NCBI GenBank assembly: GCA_963969595.1
Contig: OZ018411.1
Coordinates: 30,887,445-30,951,444 of the forward strand
Length of the DNA: 64,000 nucleotides
Reading direction: 5' to 3'
DNA from: Neckera pumila
Taxonomy: Eukaryota; Streptophyta; Bryopsida; Hypnales; Neckeraceae
Positions 1 to 11,399 of this stretch are shown here, piece by piece. Under the pieces are notes generated by a model. The model was not told the origin of the DNA and searched no databases. It worked only from the letters and a program-made list of their open reading frames with translations. The position numbers and the translations under genes are program-made. Position 1 is the stretch's first letter. Each line of letters begins with the position of its first letter.

Positions 1-600
1 GGGACAGTTTTTACGAGGAAAATACTCTTGAGAATTTTACACCATGTAGTGATCTCGCATTTTCAGATTGCATAAGTTAATATAAATTAATACCGCGAAG
101 ATACATATTGCATCTTCTTGGTACATAGTAATCTTGATTTCACAGATTCCAAACCATTCTGACATTCATACTTCCAAAATTTAAACCTGCGAACTAACTA
201 AAACCACTATCAAATTGATTTAATCTAATAACAACAAATTGCTTTTTAAGACTTTCAAATCTCTCACTCACTCTAAGAAAACATGTTTCAAATAAAAATA
301 ACAAGAACACAAACACTTCTTTGTAAATTCAATATAACACTCACTATTCAAAATTTTCCAATACAAAACATTTGATTTTTGACTTACACTATAAATTAAA
401 CATATAATATTGTTTTTGTAGGTGATTCTCGAGGGCCCACATGGCTTGTTTACAATTAACTCCATACATACTAGACAAGTAGTAGGCTTTTTTTTTTGTA
501 AGGTTAAAATTATAAATTTCAAGCACATCTATGAGCAAAAAAATATCAAAGTAGGACAATTCATTGAAAACCTCAATTGTCAAAAAGTTGTTAGGCCTTG
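1..600. other. AT-rich DNA, no gene seen
   Basis: Low-GC sequence with short chance reading frames on both strands that show no recognisable protein. I see no repeat boundary, promoter or RNA gene here. The sequence may belong to the repeat block or transposon that ends at 3105, but its left border could not be placed. Confidence 0.5.
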
Positions 601-604
601 TGTT

Positions 605-2760
605 TGAGGGGTTGCGTTAGGTTGTTTGCTTTGTTTGTTACATTGAGATCTTTTGGATCATGCATCTTCCAGCCTTACTTTTAATACCGTCCAAAAGCCC
701 TCAATAAGGAAGGGTGCACAAGCTTTGTTTCATGGCTTTGTTTCATGACCTATCGTGAAAGATATTGAATTTCAAAGTTTTTATGAATGAAAAAATAAAT
801 ACAAAATTTTACTTTTGTTTTGATTGTGCCAATGGCACCCAACACACTAGTCCATACTTTAAGTTAGGGTGTTTGTTTTGTTTGTTAAGGTGAGAGATCA
901 TGGATAGTGCATCCCGGGTCACATTCTTCATACCATCGGAAAGCCCTTTGAATGGAGGGGTGCATGGGTTTTGTTTCAAAGAATTTGGACCTTCGGTGTA
1001 AAAGATCGAAGTTTTTATGAATTAAAAAATTAGAAAATTATTTTCACTTTTATTTTATATTATATTATGGCAACAACACATGGCACATAAATATTCTATT
1101 TAAATTACTATATATGGTTTTGTCTTTATTTTGGTTTAAAGCAACTGGTTTAATTTTAAATTTTGGTTATTAATTTATTATATTTCTACTTTCTAATTCT
1201 ATTTTTTTTGTGTCCCTGTAGAATTGTCCCCATCAAATAAGGCCATGTGGCCAGGGAAAGCGCTCTAGATTGTATCTAGAATAGAAACTAGTGAAGGAAT
1301 TCTACTTTGCTGTTTATTTTGAACTAGTGTACCATGCACCATTGCTATAGTCAAAATATAAGTAAAGATAATTTTCTAATTTTTTAATTCAGAAAAACTT
1401 CAAACTTCAATGTTTTTATGTTATGTATCCAAACACTAGAAAATAAAGCCTATTCTGAGGCCTATTCACCCTTCTTCATAGAGAGCTTTCCAATGATATC
1501 AAGAATATGATTGGAGGATCAATCTTCTAAGAGATTTCATTGTAACAAATAAACAAAACAAACAAATAAATAATCTCACTTAAGGTATAGACTAGTATGC
1601 CTTGTGCTGTTGCCACAATATAATATAATACAAAAACAAAAGTAATTTTTTAATTTCTAATTCATAAGAACTTCAAAAATTCAATATCTTTTTATGTCGT
1701 GAGTCGGAACGTTACAAAACAAAACTTGCAGAGAGGTTTTTGATCGTACCAAAAACACAATCAAAGAACATATGATTCCGGAGATCATATTATAACAAAT
1801 AAACAAAATAAAACAAAACAATTTAATTTAATGTATAGATGTATAGAATAATGTGCTCTATGCCGTTGTTGCAACCAAATTAAAAAATAAAAGTGATTTT
1901 TAAAATTTTCAAAATTCTATATCTTTCACACCATAGGTTCTAACACCAAAAAACAAAGTCTAAGCACGCCTTTTCATAGAGAGCTTTTCAATAATATTTA
2001 GAACGCAATTGAAGGACATACAACCCATGGGATCTTACCATAACAAACAAAACAAGCGAACAATCACATTTAAGGTATGTCCTGTATTGTTGCTACAACC
2101 ATTATGGTGTCATTTGTCACTGCCACATAAATGATGGCTAAGCTCCATAATCTCTTTCTAAAAAAATAAAAGTGATTTTATAATTCTTTTAATTCATAAG
2201 AACTTCAAAATTCAATATCTTTTTTGCCATAGGTCCAAATGTCAAGAAATAAAGTTTATGCATCTCTCCTTGCTAAGGGCTTTCTAATAGTATACCTTGT
2301 ACTATTGGTACAAAATAATATAATAAAAATAAAAGTAATTCTTTAATTCATATAAATTTTGAAACAAAGTCTGTGCACCCCTCTTCACAGAGCATTTTTT
2401 GACGGTATTAAGAGTAAGACTAGGAGACATATAATCCAGGAGATTTTATGGCAACAAACAAAACAAACAAAACAAACAACCTCATTTAATGTATAGATAG
2501 ACTACTGTGCCTTATGCCATTGTCACAACTAAAATATAAGCAAAGTTATTTTTTAAAATTTTAATTCTTTAAGACTTCAAAATTCAATATCTTTTTTGCC
2601 CTATGTGCAAATACCACAAAACAAAGTCCATGACTTTGTGTATCCCTCCTCACAAAGGACTTTCAAATTCATGCTACCAAGAACGTGACCAAGGGATGTG
2701 TTTAGAATATCTAGCACTATAACAAGCAATAAAAATAAATAAAAAATAAACATCCTTATC
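605..2760. repeat. Degenerate 210-270 bp repeats in both orientations
   Basis: A recurring unit contains a run of AACAAA/AAACAAA motifs, a phrase like TATGCCTTGTGCTGTTGC, and a phrase like AACTTCAAAATTCAATATC. Six decayed copies lie head to tail from about 1320 to 2700, with the TGCC..GTTGC phrase near 1323, 1590, 1845, 2080, 2290 and 2503. Two further copies lie in reverse orientation at about 605-850 and 860-1080. The two groups face each other across about 230 bp of AT-rich DNA. The arrangement resembles the subterminal repeats of a CACTA or foldback element, and a CACTA right terminus follows at 3105, but no left terminus was confirmed. Confidence 0.6.
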
Positions 2761-2989
2761 TAAAATATAAATAATAATAATATTTTTAAATTAATTAATT
2801 AAATATTTTTGAAGCAAATGAAACCATTTTGTAGCACAGTTTCAATTTTAAAAGTTCTTTAGTATTTTTATATTTGATTTGATTTGATTTATTTTAATTT
2901 CTACAATTATAATTATTACTTATTATTTTCTATACTTTTTGTTTCCACATATAATACACACGTACATATTTGGCTTTTTTGATAAACTC

Positions 2990-3105
2990 TAGAGAACATA
3001 TATGTATCATTAGAAGAGATTTGAGGCCTCTAAGAGATTGTGAATTATCCTGCGTTCCCAAACTCATTCCTTTGCAGTCACGCAAGTGCCCATTTTCTTG
3101 TAGTG
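2990..3105. mobile_element. Right end of a CACTA-type transposon
   Basis: The stretch ends in TTTTCTTGTAGTG, which read on the minus strand is CACTACAAGAAAA, a canonical CACTA (En/Spm) terminal sequence. Directly inside it lies sequence (3008-3062) that recurs in inverted orientation at 19320-19400 (shared core GGCCTCAAATCTCTTCTAAT), as expected for subterminal repeats of a family. The base triplet outside is TAA. I found no left terminus with a matching TAA duplication, so the element is truncated or starts outside the window. Confidence 0.5.
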
Positions 3106-3207
3106 TAATAACCATAGTTTTGTAATTGTAGTTCAACTTATATTTTAGCTCTAATCTAATTGCATGAAAAAAATTGTATAAAATTGCTATACATTTCACA
3201 AGTACAA

Positions 3208-4834
3208 CACTATAAGAAACCCATGTCTTTTGCGGATAGGCAATTTTGACATGAGTGCGTCCTGGGTGGTGTCTAATCGTGTCAGCGTATATGTCACTTT
3301 TTTCGCGTCATGGCAGACACGCAAAAAACATCAAAAAAATTGAGATGACATGGATGTGTCAAGGGTCAGACAAAAGAGGGTACATGGATCTAGGGCTGTT
3401 GAAATTCAGCCATGTGGCTGCTATGTTAGCGCCATATTAGCGCCATGTCAGCAACGGAGGCCACGTGTGCATATTTTTCATCCGAGTTGTTGGTGACATG
3501 GCAGATGATGTAGTAGATGATGTGTCCGCGAGAAAAGTGACGTGGCATCCACCAAGGATGATGTGGTAGGCCTAGTCAGTACAATTTTACGTCATTCAGA
3601 TGCTTTTTGAGACATTTTTTGGATGTCAAATTAGGCGTCCAAATGTTTTTTGAGACGTCAACATAGACATCCAGACGTTTTTTGCGATGTCAACTTAAAC
3701 GTCCAAATGTTTTGCGACGTCATTTTAGACATCCGCATTCCAAACAGGAACACCTCTTGAAATGTCTAGTATGATTTAAATGAACAAAATCATGTCACCT
3801 CTAATGTTCATATGATGCAACGCACTGTTTCATATGATGTTAATATAGATAACGACACATGTCATATACAACACATATACGCATTTTATAATATCCAATA
3901 TAGCATACTATACACAACATCCCATACATAATACAACATACACTATATGCCATACACTATACACAATATATAATACATTGTATATAATACGCTATACATA
4001 ATATACCATATTTGGCAAATACATCACATGGCTTTGAAAACCATTTATTATGATGTAAATAGAAAAAACAAGACAAGCCTTTTATACAAGTGGGGTGCCA
4101 AGAGGTAAACAAACCATATGGGATAAATTGTATTACAAATAGAAATTGCATGGAGATGTCGTGGAGGACATGCAAGATGCAGTCATCTAACATGGAGACA
4201 TCAGCTATGATAGTCGAACATCCGCTTCAACAAATATCTATTTCAACAAATAGGCATTGAAGGGGACAGTTGCATGCAAGACAAAACGCATGATGATTTC
4301 TGGGACGTCTATGTAGTCGTTTAAATGTCTAGGAAGACATCAGAAGAAAATAGTACAGAGAAGGGGCTCCAGTAGGCCCCTACGCCCTCCTTCAATGCCA
4401 CGTCAGCAAAGAGAATTGCCACATCAGTACATTTCCTTGTCATGTGCCATGTTAGATGCAGTTTTTTTTTTTTTTTTTCATGGGTAGGCCGTTTGACTGC
4501 CCTTCCCCATTTTCTTGAACTTGGGTAGGTGTTTTACTGTTGACTAAAGTGATTCTCGCTGACTTACCTGTAGTCAAAATGATAGACTCTGCTGACGTGG
4601 CAAGCCATGTTTTTCTTGATGCTTAGAAAAACAAATGTCTGTCGCAATTGGTGTATGAAAGAACAAAACCGTCTGTCAAAGCAATACATTGTTTTCGTCT
4701 AAATCAGCCTGTGCTCTCTGCAACATCAACGGGAATCCAACACTTCAAGCCAATTGCCCATAGACAATCCCATGTCCTGTTGGACATCGATGTCCGGACC
4801 CAGACATCAGAAAAGACACGGGTTTCTTATAGTG
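3208..4834. mobile_element. Complete non-autonomous CACTA transposon, 1627 bp
   Basis: The left end is CACTATAAGAAACCCATGTC and the right end is its reverse complement with one mismatch. The element is flanked by a 3 bp direct repeat, CAA, at 3205-3207 and 4835-4837, which is the target duplication length of the CACTA (En/Spm) superfamily. Its subterminal part (about 3585-3735) carries repeated GACGTC/GACATC phrases spaced about 45-50 bp apart, of the kind bound by CACTA accessory proteins in known families. The middle (3850-4010) is an AT-rich ATACACTATA-type repeat. No transposase reading frame is present, so it would depend on a transposase elsewhere. Confidence 0.9.
3585..3735. repeat. 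GACGTC-type subterminal repeats in the CACTA element
   Basis: Phrases of the form TTTTTTGAGACGTCAA and TAGACATCCAGACG recur about every 45-50 bp inside the left third of the element. In characterised CACTA elements such clustered short motifs are binding sites for the transposon-encoded DNA-binding protein; that role here is inferred from position only. Confidence 0.55.
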
Positions 4835-4837
4835 CAA

Positions 4838-6770
4838 AATCACATTGAAAAGACTATTTCACTCTATGTTTTTGTATTAAATCTGTATTATTTTAAACAA
4901 AGTTGTATAAATTTTGGTTCAAATTTAAAACAAGAGCATGGGCTAAAATGTTTTTTAGTGTAGATTTATACTATTATTTTCCATATCATCTATTTTGTAG
5001 CTCTAAATCGTGAAGAACTATTTACAATGTGGAAGTTAACAAATGACATAAAAATATTGAATTTTTCTAACAAATGAAATCTTGTAGGACCAATTATCCA
5101 TTTTTGAATGGATAGCTAACTTTAAGCATTTATTTTGTGGGATTAGACTTTTTTTCTTCAAAAAATGAGATTATTGTAGTAAAACTTTTATGAGCTTTTA
5201 ATCCCTAAATGTCCAAGGCACCATATTTTGGTGTTGATAAAACTTTGAAGTGAAATAAAACCTTTTCAAGTTATTGTTTTTAATAGTTTCTTTTACAAAC
5301 AAATTTATTTTGAAGTCTAGTTTCAACATTTAAAATCCAATTTTGAAAATGAATGTTGATGATTTTTATCTTCAAGATTGTATGCAAGAATATCCATCAA
5401 TTGCTAATCTTGATTTTCTAGTGTGAAGGGCTTTTGGAAATGAGCCTCAAATACACTAGATTTTACAAAAAAATCACATTAGGAATTCATTTAAAAAAGT
5501 TGTAGAGTAGATTTTGAGCAACTATAAATTGATTGTGGTTATGATGTGTTTTCTTTTCCTACATGATATCTAACATGTTTAGTTTGAATTTGTATGGTTA
5601 CAATTCAAAAAGATTTGACAAAACTTATAAGAATGTTGATTTTTTGTTTAATTCAGAGCAAATTCCAAGAAGCTCAAAAAAGACCTTGGACATTTAGTAA
5701 GGAGTTAACAATGGATTATCTAAGTACTACTGTATAAAATGAAAAATATAATGGTAAAAGGATATCACGTGGTAACCAAGATCTTATGAAAAATATTGAT
5801 GTTTTTACTGTACAATCAAGTCTTTTGTCATACTTTGCGAACCATCCGACATTACAATTTTAGCCAAATGAATAATCAAATGCTTAAAGTAAAAATCAAA
5901 ATTTGATGGATTTTTAAAGAATATGCTAGACATTAATTTGGATTAAATTAGAAGTTTTTTTAAAAATTTTCGTATATGAAAAAATTGTTATCTATAGTGG
6001 AAGTTGCAACTTTAATTATTTCACAAGAAAAAAGAAGATAGAAATATATTATTTATAAAAGATTTTTCTTTAGTATTTATTATAATTTGTATTTATTATA
6101 ATTCTATTAAGACATCATTCTTGTATGTAAAGTTAAATAAATAAATAAAACATTGCAATTTGATTGGTATTTGAAATTTCAATTTGAGAATTCAATCAAA
6201 ATTTTGTATTTTAAATCTAAATTGGCATTAGTGATTTTAATAACATTATGTAAGTTTAATAATCAATGCCGTTACCACTTTTATTTATAAATTGATAAAT
6301 TAATAAAAATGAGATGGTAAATGCATTTGTAACAATTGACATGTACAAATGAATTTTTGATTGATAGACACATTGAAAATTGCTTTGATATTTATATTAT
6401 TAAAATAATATTTTGATTTATGATACATTGAAGGATTATATTACAATAGATCTTTTATATGTTTAGTACTTAATTAGATTGGACGGATTCTTTTGTGATG
6501 GCAATTAACTTCTAGTTATTAAGTTGCTTGTAAGATAAACTTATTTGTACATACGCTTGATTGTTATCATAAAGTAACTCTAAGTACTACTTTTATGCAC
6601 AAGGTTCACTCCTTACTACTTAAAGTTGGTATACATATCCAATACAATAAAATCCAACAATATTACTTTAGTGACCATTTTGCTTGAATTTTAGGGTAGT
6701 TTATTAAAATTCAAATGAAAGGTTGCATTAGATGATATTTTGGAGCATTGGGAGACCGTGAATTCCCGGA
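4838..6770. other. AT-rich intergenic DNA
   Basis: Nearly two kilobases of low-GC sequence with frequent stops in all frames. No coding, RNA or clear terminal-repeat signal was found. An isolated CACTAGAAAATC-like string on the minus strand near 5424 has no partner. Confidence 0.5.
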
Positions 6771-6784
6771 GAGTTTCCTATGGG

Positions 6785-6845
6785 GGAATGCTATCACGCG
6801 AGCGTGGAGCGTGGAGCGTGGAGCGGCGAGCAGGGAGTGGGGAAT
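6785..6845. repeat. Short GC-rich GAGCGTG minisatellite
   Basis: The hexamer/heptamer GAGCGTG is repeated about four times and followed by GAGCGGCGAGCAGGGAG. The reverse complement of the same mixture (CTCCCTGCTC, CGCCGCTC, CACGTGCTAGCA) occurs at 20410-20510, and a shorter version (GGTGAGCGGGGAGCACGG) at 9023-9045, so this is a dispersed repeat rather than a unique tract. Confidence 0.6.
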
Positions 6846-7422
6846 TGTAGTATAAATTTTGAGATTGAAATCTCGTTCACGAAATCCAAGTTCGAACACC
6901 AGGGAATGAACTATGTAAGGTTAGCGTAGTGTATTCAAAGGTCACAATGTACTAGTTTAAAAGGTTTATTTACTCTTATTCCCACTAAAACCCAAGATAC
7001 AACTCATGCTGTCCATTAATAGATGCTGTCGACAGATGTATGACGTCTCAGTCCTATCTAGTGTGCTACTGGCTCGTGACAATAGTTCTGGGACAATAGT
7101 TCAATGTGGACTGACTTGTAATGAATGCATGTGCAATGCAGGACTTAGACTTTAGTACAACCCACTATAGTACTTTGAAAATAGTACAAATATACGTATT
7201 TAATATTTCCAAAAACTTTAGAGTTCCAAGATTTAGATCACACTTACAGAAAGTCACTCCCAAAGCTCTAGGACAATATGGCCAATATCAAGGATTAGCA
7301 ACTACCTACAATATCCAAAATTCAAATTTACAACATATACATGGAATTTCTAGCGCAAACTTTAATAACAATTGTTACAAAATAAATAACAAAATTCTAA
7401 ATCTAATTCCCCATTTAGGGTC

Positions 7423-7439
7423 ACGGCCCAAAGGGCCGT
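7423..7439. repeat. Perfect GC hairpin
   Basis: ACGGCCC and GGGCCGT form a perfect 7 bp stem with an AAA loop in otherwise AT-rich DNA. No T-run or gene end adjoins it, so a terminator role is not supported. Confidence 0.4.
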
Positions 7440-7559
7440 TCGAAAAATTTTGACCTTTATTTTAATTTGTTTTTGTTCGTCAAATAATTAATTAAAACTC
7501 CCAAGTTTTATACTTTCATATCCCATAACCGTGGTATTCGGTTTGATTCCCGGCTAAAA

Positions 7560-8530
7560 CCACGTCTGAAACCCTTTACCCATATGCCATTTGATATCTA
7601 GCTCGATACTATGGCTGCGTTACCCGTGGGATACCCGGCGGTTCTCAACCGTCGATTCCGACGAGTTCCAGCACCCGTCACTGTCTGTTTCGTCACCGCT
7701 CGTCTGGACTCCGGCGCCTGTCTGCGCCTGCTCAACGCTGCGGCTGCTTCGGCACCAAAATTTCTTTGCTGACGCAATTTTTCGATCAATTCTCAATGAA
7801 TTGCAATTCTGTTGCCTCAGTAATCTCGTGTAATCCCACAAATTTCCCAATTGCGTTCAATTCTCAAACATTGACCTCACCAAGTACCCGAATCCCTAAT
7901 CCATTTACAACCAAATTTACCATCACGATTTCACAATCAAGCAAATTTCAGGAGGATTCATCTATTTCTCATCAGTCTCTGATCAATCGGTATTGACAAT
8001 AACTCAGATGATCCCTATTCAATTCCGTAAGGCCAATTCGGTGACACCCCAATTCATCAATTTTACATCCGAACTCACTCAAAAGTTGCTGCACCGCAAT
8101 TTGGGATCTGCTCCGCTATTGAAACTGCCTACTTCTTCGACCCGGCGATCGTCGCCCTCGTCGTGATCAACCTAGTGCGCCTTTGATTGACGCACTTGAT
8201 CAGCCCTGCACTCACTGCAATTCCACGATCAAACCACCGAAGCCTCTGAGACCTCCCACTTCGTCAATCAGTACCGCAGCTCTCCTGTAGCACGTCTTCC
8301 GATCAGTCTCCCCAAGCTGATCAATTTCGGCTGCACCAACTGGCTTCCTCAGCTTACTCGGCCATCTCCAATTTCCTTCCAGCCTCTCTTCGAGATCCAA
8401 ATTTACAAAAAAAATATTGCCAAGACAAAAATCCAGAAACAATTCCCGAACCAAATTCGGTAAGCCCACAACCTCAAATAACCACAGCGTGGAACAATCA
8501 CAAATCACAATTCAAGTCTGAAACACAATT
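7560..8530. other. GC-richer island without a recognised gene
   Basis: GC content rises clearly against both flanks and the plus strand is rich in short CT- and CCGA-type phrases. Several short frames overlap on both strands, but none shows a known domain. It may be a promoter/5' leader remnant or a transduplicated gene fragment. Confidence 0.35.
7611..7778 (+). CDS. Short Ala/Arg-rich open frame in a GC-rich island (uncertain)
   Basis: An ATG opens a 55-codon frame that begins MAALPVGYPAVLNRRFRRVP and ends at a TGA. It lies in the first third of a sharply GC-richer island (about 7560-8530). The composition (Ala, Arg, few acids) resembles an organelle targeting peptide, so this could be the first exon of a lost or captured gene. 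No downstream exon, domain or splice partner was recognised, and chance is a real alternative. Confidence 0.2.
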
Positions 8531-8642
8531 GCATTTTTACTTATCTCAATGTATATTACAATTACAAAGTTTTACATGCACAAGTACGTTACAGCGCCAA
8601 GCGAAACAAAAAAAGCTATTCAATCTGCACTGGTTCTGCACT

Positions 8643-8661
8643 GGGGGGGGGGGGGGGGGGG
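8643..8661 (+). repeat. Homopolymer run of 19 G
   Basis: Nineteen consecutive G residues. Such a run can form a G-quadruplex and is also a common site of sequencing or assembly length error. Confidence 0.95.
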
Positions 8662-9042
8662 AAATGGAAGGAGAAAGAAGGATTAAATTAGAAATCCGGG
8701 GGTGATTGGAAAGGTTGCAGCTCGTCGTGACTGGCGCAACGTTCCTGCTTGCACCTCCAAATCCCTAATTTGCATTTTCTTTTTCTTTAACCTCAGCTTT
8801 TTCTTTATCTTTCTCCTTTTTCTTTTACTTTAACTTTTTCTTCGCCTTTTTGCCCTTTTCTATTAGTTTGTAGCTACTCACTAAAGTATCTTTGTACTTT
8901 TTAGAACTTTTAGTGTACTTTGGACTACTTGAACACTAAATACTCAAAATATATATAAATAATATAAGAAATGTCATAGAAAATCGAAAAAGTTCTATAA
9001 AAAATTGAGAAGCTAGACTACAGGAATGGTGAGCGGGGAGCA

Positions 9043-9395
9043 CGGTTTTGGGATGAAAAAAGAAAAAAAGAGGATGAATTTGGATGAATAAATAAATAAA
9101 TAAATCTGGATGAATAAATTGGATGATGTTGGATGAAAAAAGTGGATGATGTTGGATGAAAAAAATGTATGATATTGGATGAAAAAATGTATGATGTTTG
9201 GATGAAGAAAATGAATGATGTTGGATGAAAAAATTGGATGATGTTGGATGAAAATATTTGATGGTGCTAGATGAAAAAATGGAAGAAGATAGGATGAAAA
9301 ATATGAAAGAAGAATGGATGAAGATAGAATGAAAAATAAATAAAAAAGATAAAATGAAAAAACCCGATAAAGATAGGATGAAAAGTTTGCGGTTT
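9043..9395. repeat. GGATGAAAAA-type tandem array
   Basis: About twenty imperfect copies of GGATGAAAA and TTGGATGATG units run from just after a GGTGAGCGGGGAGCACGG phrase. An inverted counterpart (TTTTCATCC units followed by the reverse complement of the same GC phrase) lies at 19960-20440. The two arrays are therefore copies of one dispersed repeat in opposite orientation. Confidence 0.75.
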
Positions 9396-11380
9396 GGAAT
9401 TTGTCGAAAAAAAAATCAAAAGCCTATAACAGTGTAAAATAGGTATTTAAAATTGTGGATTACATTTGTCCCACAAATTATAGATTTCACATTCAAATAT
9501 CTACAAGGGACCTATAGTCGTGAACTTTGGAATGGTTTCATTCTAAAGTAGAAAAGTTGACAACAATTATTGACGCACATGAACTGAAAAAAACTTGCAT
9601 AATATGCTTCTCAATTACAAATATAAGAATAGAATAATAATGCACACAAAGGAATACATAATTACCTTATAAGTACTTGGTACAAAAAGAGTGGATAAAA
9701 AATCTTTAACTCCATGAATTGATAACAATGCCAATGATGAATGCATTGTGCTTAATGACAAAGAATCCAATGAAGCCAAATCATTGGTAGGCTAGAAAGT
9801 TGTCATGGTGTTGGTTCACCTTAAATTTAACATTAAAACCTGTACTCCAATTTTGAGTTCTATTTTGAGTCCTAAAAAATTGTAAACACTTGGATTATCA
9901 TAGATAATTAAAATCAAAGTCATTGTTTGGCATAAGCTCATCATCTTGATAATCAACATATATTCTCTCCACCAAATGACATATTTATTTGATAATTACC
10001 ATTGAACTAATGAACTCTATGTCTGAACAGCTGAGCACAATCTCACAATGGACGAGTTGCTTTTTCTATTTTTGTGCCCTTTGTACCACAACAGCACACC
10101 ATGGTGACATTTTGATCAAGAGGGTAGGTAGTTTAGGAGTTCAAAGGTGGTAATTGATGAATACATCATACCGTTGGAAAAAATACATGATGATTATCAC
10201 AAAAGTGGATTCTTGCAAGAAACACCGGGTTTAGTTTCTATCACAATGAAAGTGAGTCTCTTGTCATCTTCTATAGATTTTGAAGAATAAATATGATGAT
10301 TTTGAAATTTTTAATTGAAATAATCTAACTTAATGGTAATCATATCTTTTATTTTTCAAACATTTTATACTTAAAAAATCATTTTGTCACACTTTGAATT
10401 TTTAGATTCATTTGTACTAGGTGACCATCCAAAATTAAAGATCTAGAGTTGAAATCTGTATGGTGTATTTCCGCAATAGGGAACTTGTGCCTACAAAGGA
10501 GCATCTAAAAATATATTAATTAATGCCCTCCATGTCCATGCAAATAGGACTTGCTTGCACAAGCACTTTCGAACTTCGAAGAGGGTTTCAGCTTCATTTT
10601 ATTTTATTAAATTTGATCACCATCAAGTCTTTTAATGAAATGGCCAATTTTTAGTTTTTTTGGTTCATAATATTCTATTTATAAATTTTTTTTATACCTC
10701 ATTGTATCTATTTTCTGTATCAATCTGTCATTTTTTTATATAGACTTGTAGTGGTACATTTAGTTGTTGAGTTTTCCAATCAACGATTTAGGATTGGTCT
10801 AATTTATAATACTCCTAGTACTTGTAGTATTGGATACTAGAAATACAGTTTTTGCCAGAACGCTAGAAAAATTGAATGGTGTTCTTTGTAATAATTTAGG
10901 TGGTATTTTGGTGGTCCAACCAAAAATCTCTATTAAAAAAAAATTTGATGTGAAGACTACAAATTGCGTCAAATGCAATGACATTTAACACAAATGCAAC
11001 AAAAAAACTTCAAATATGGCATTTCCATCATGCATAAGAAATGCTGCAGGAAAGGACTTTAGCTAGATTATACTAAAAGTTGAGCTGTCCTCAGTGTATT
11101 GTGTCTTGCCATCAAACTCTACAACATCGTCATCTATAAACTATAAAATGCAAGGATCTAATATATAAGCACTAGAAGTTGGCTTAGTATTTAGGATGGC
11201 AAACATGTATAAAGAGCTAACTTTACAAAAAATCCTAGATTTGCAAAACATCTTAGATTTGCAAAAAATTCAAAGTCTTGCAACTATACCTACCATGAAG
11301 CAACAATCTGCTCTTGAAGGTTTAGGGATAAATTTTTTTGAACTCTTAGTGAAACCCCCCCCTCTACTGTTGAACTAAAC
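9396..11380. other. Intergenic DNA, no gene seen
   Basis: AT-rich sequence with only short frames and no recognised domain, RNA or terminal repeat. A Leu/Gln-rich 60-codon frame at 11196-11378 (LQKILDLQ repeats) looks like translated low-complexity DNA. Confidence 0.45.
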
Positions 11381-11399
11381 AAAATGAGAATAAGTTTTG

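Noticed and set aside
269..290. CACTCTAAGAAAA as a left terminus for the element ending at 3105
   Set aside because: Two mismatches in the first six bases against the right end, and the outer triplets ACT and TAA do not match.
7530..7560. tRNA-like GGTTTGATTCC word
   Set aside because: No acceptor or D arm could be paired around it.
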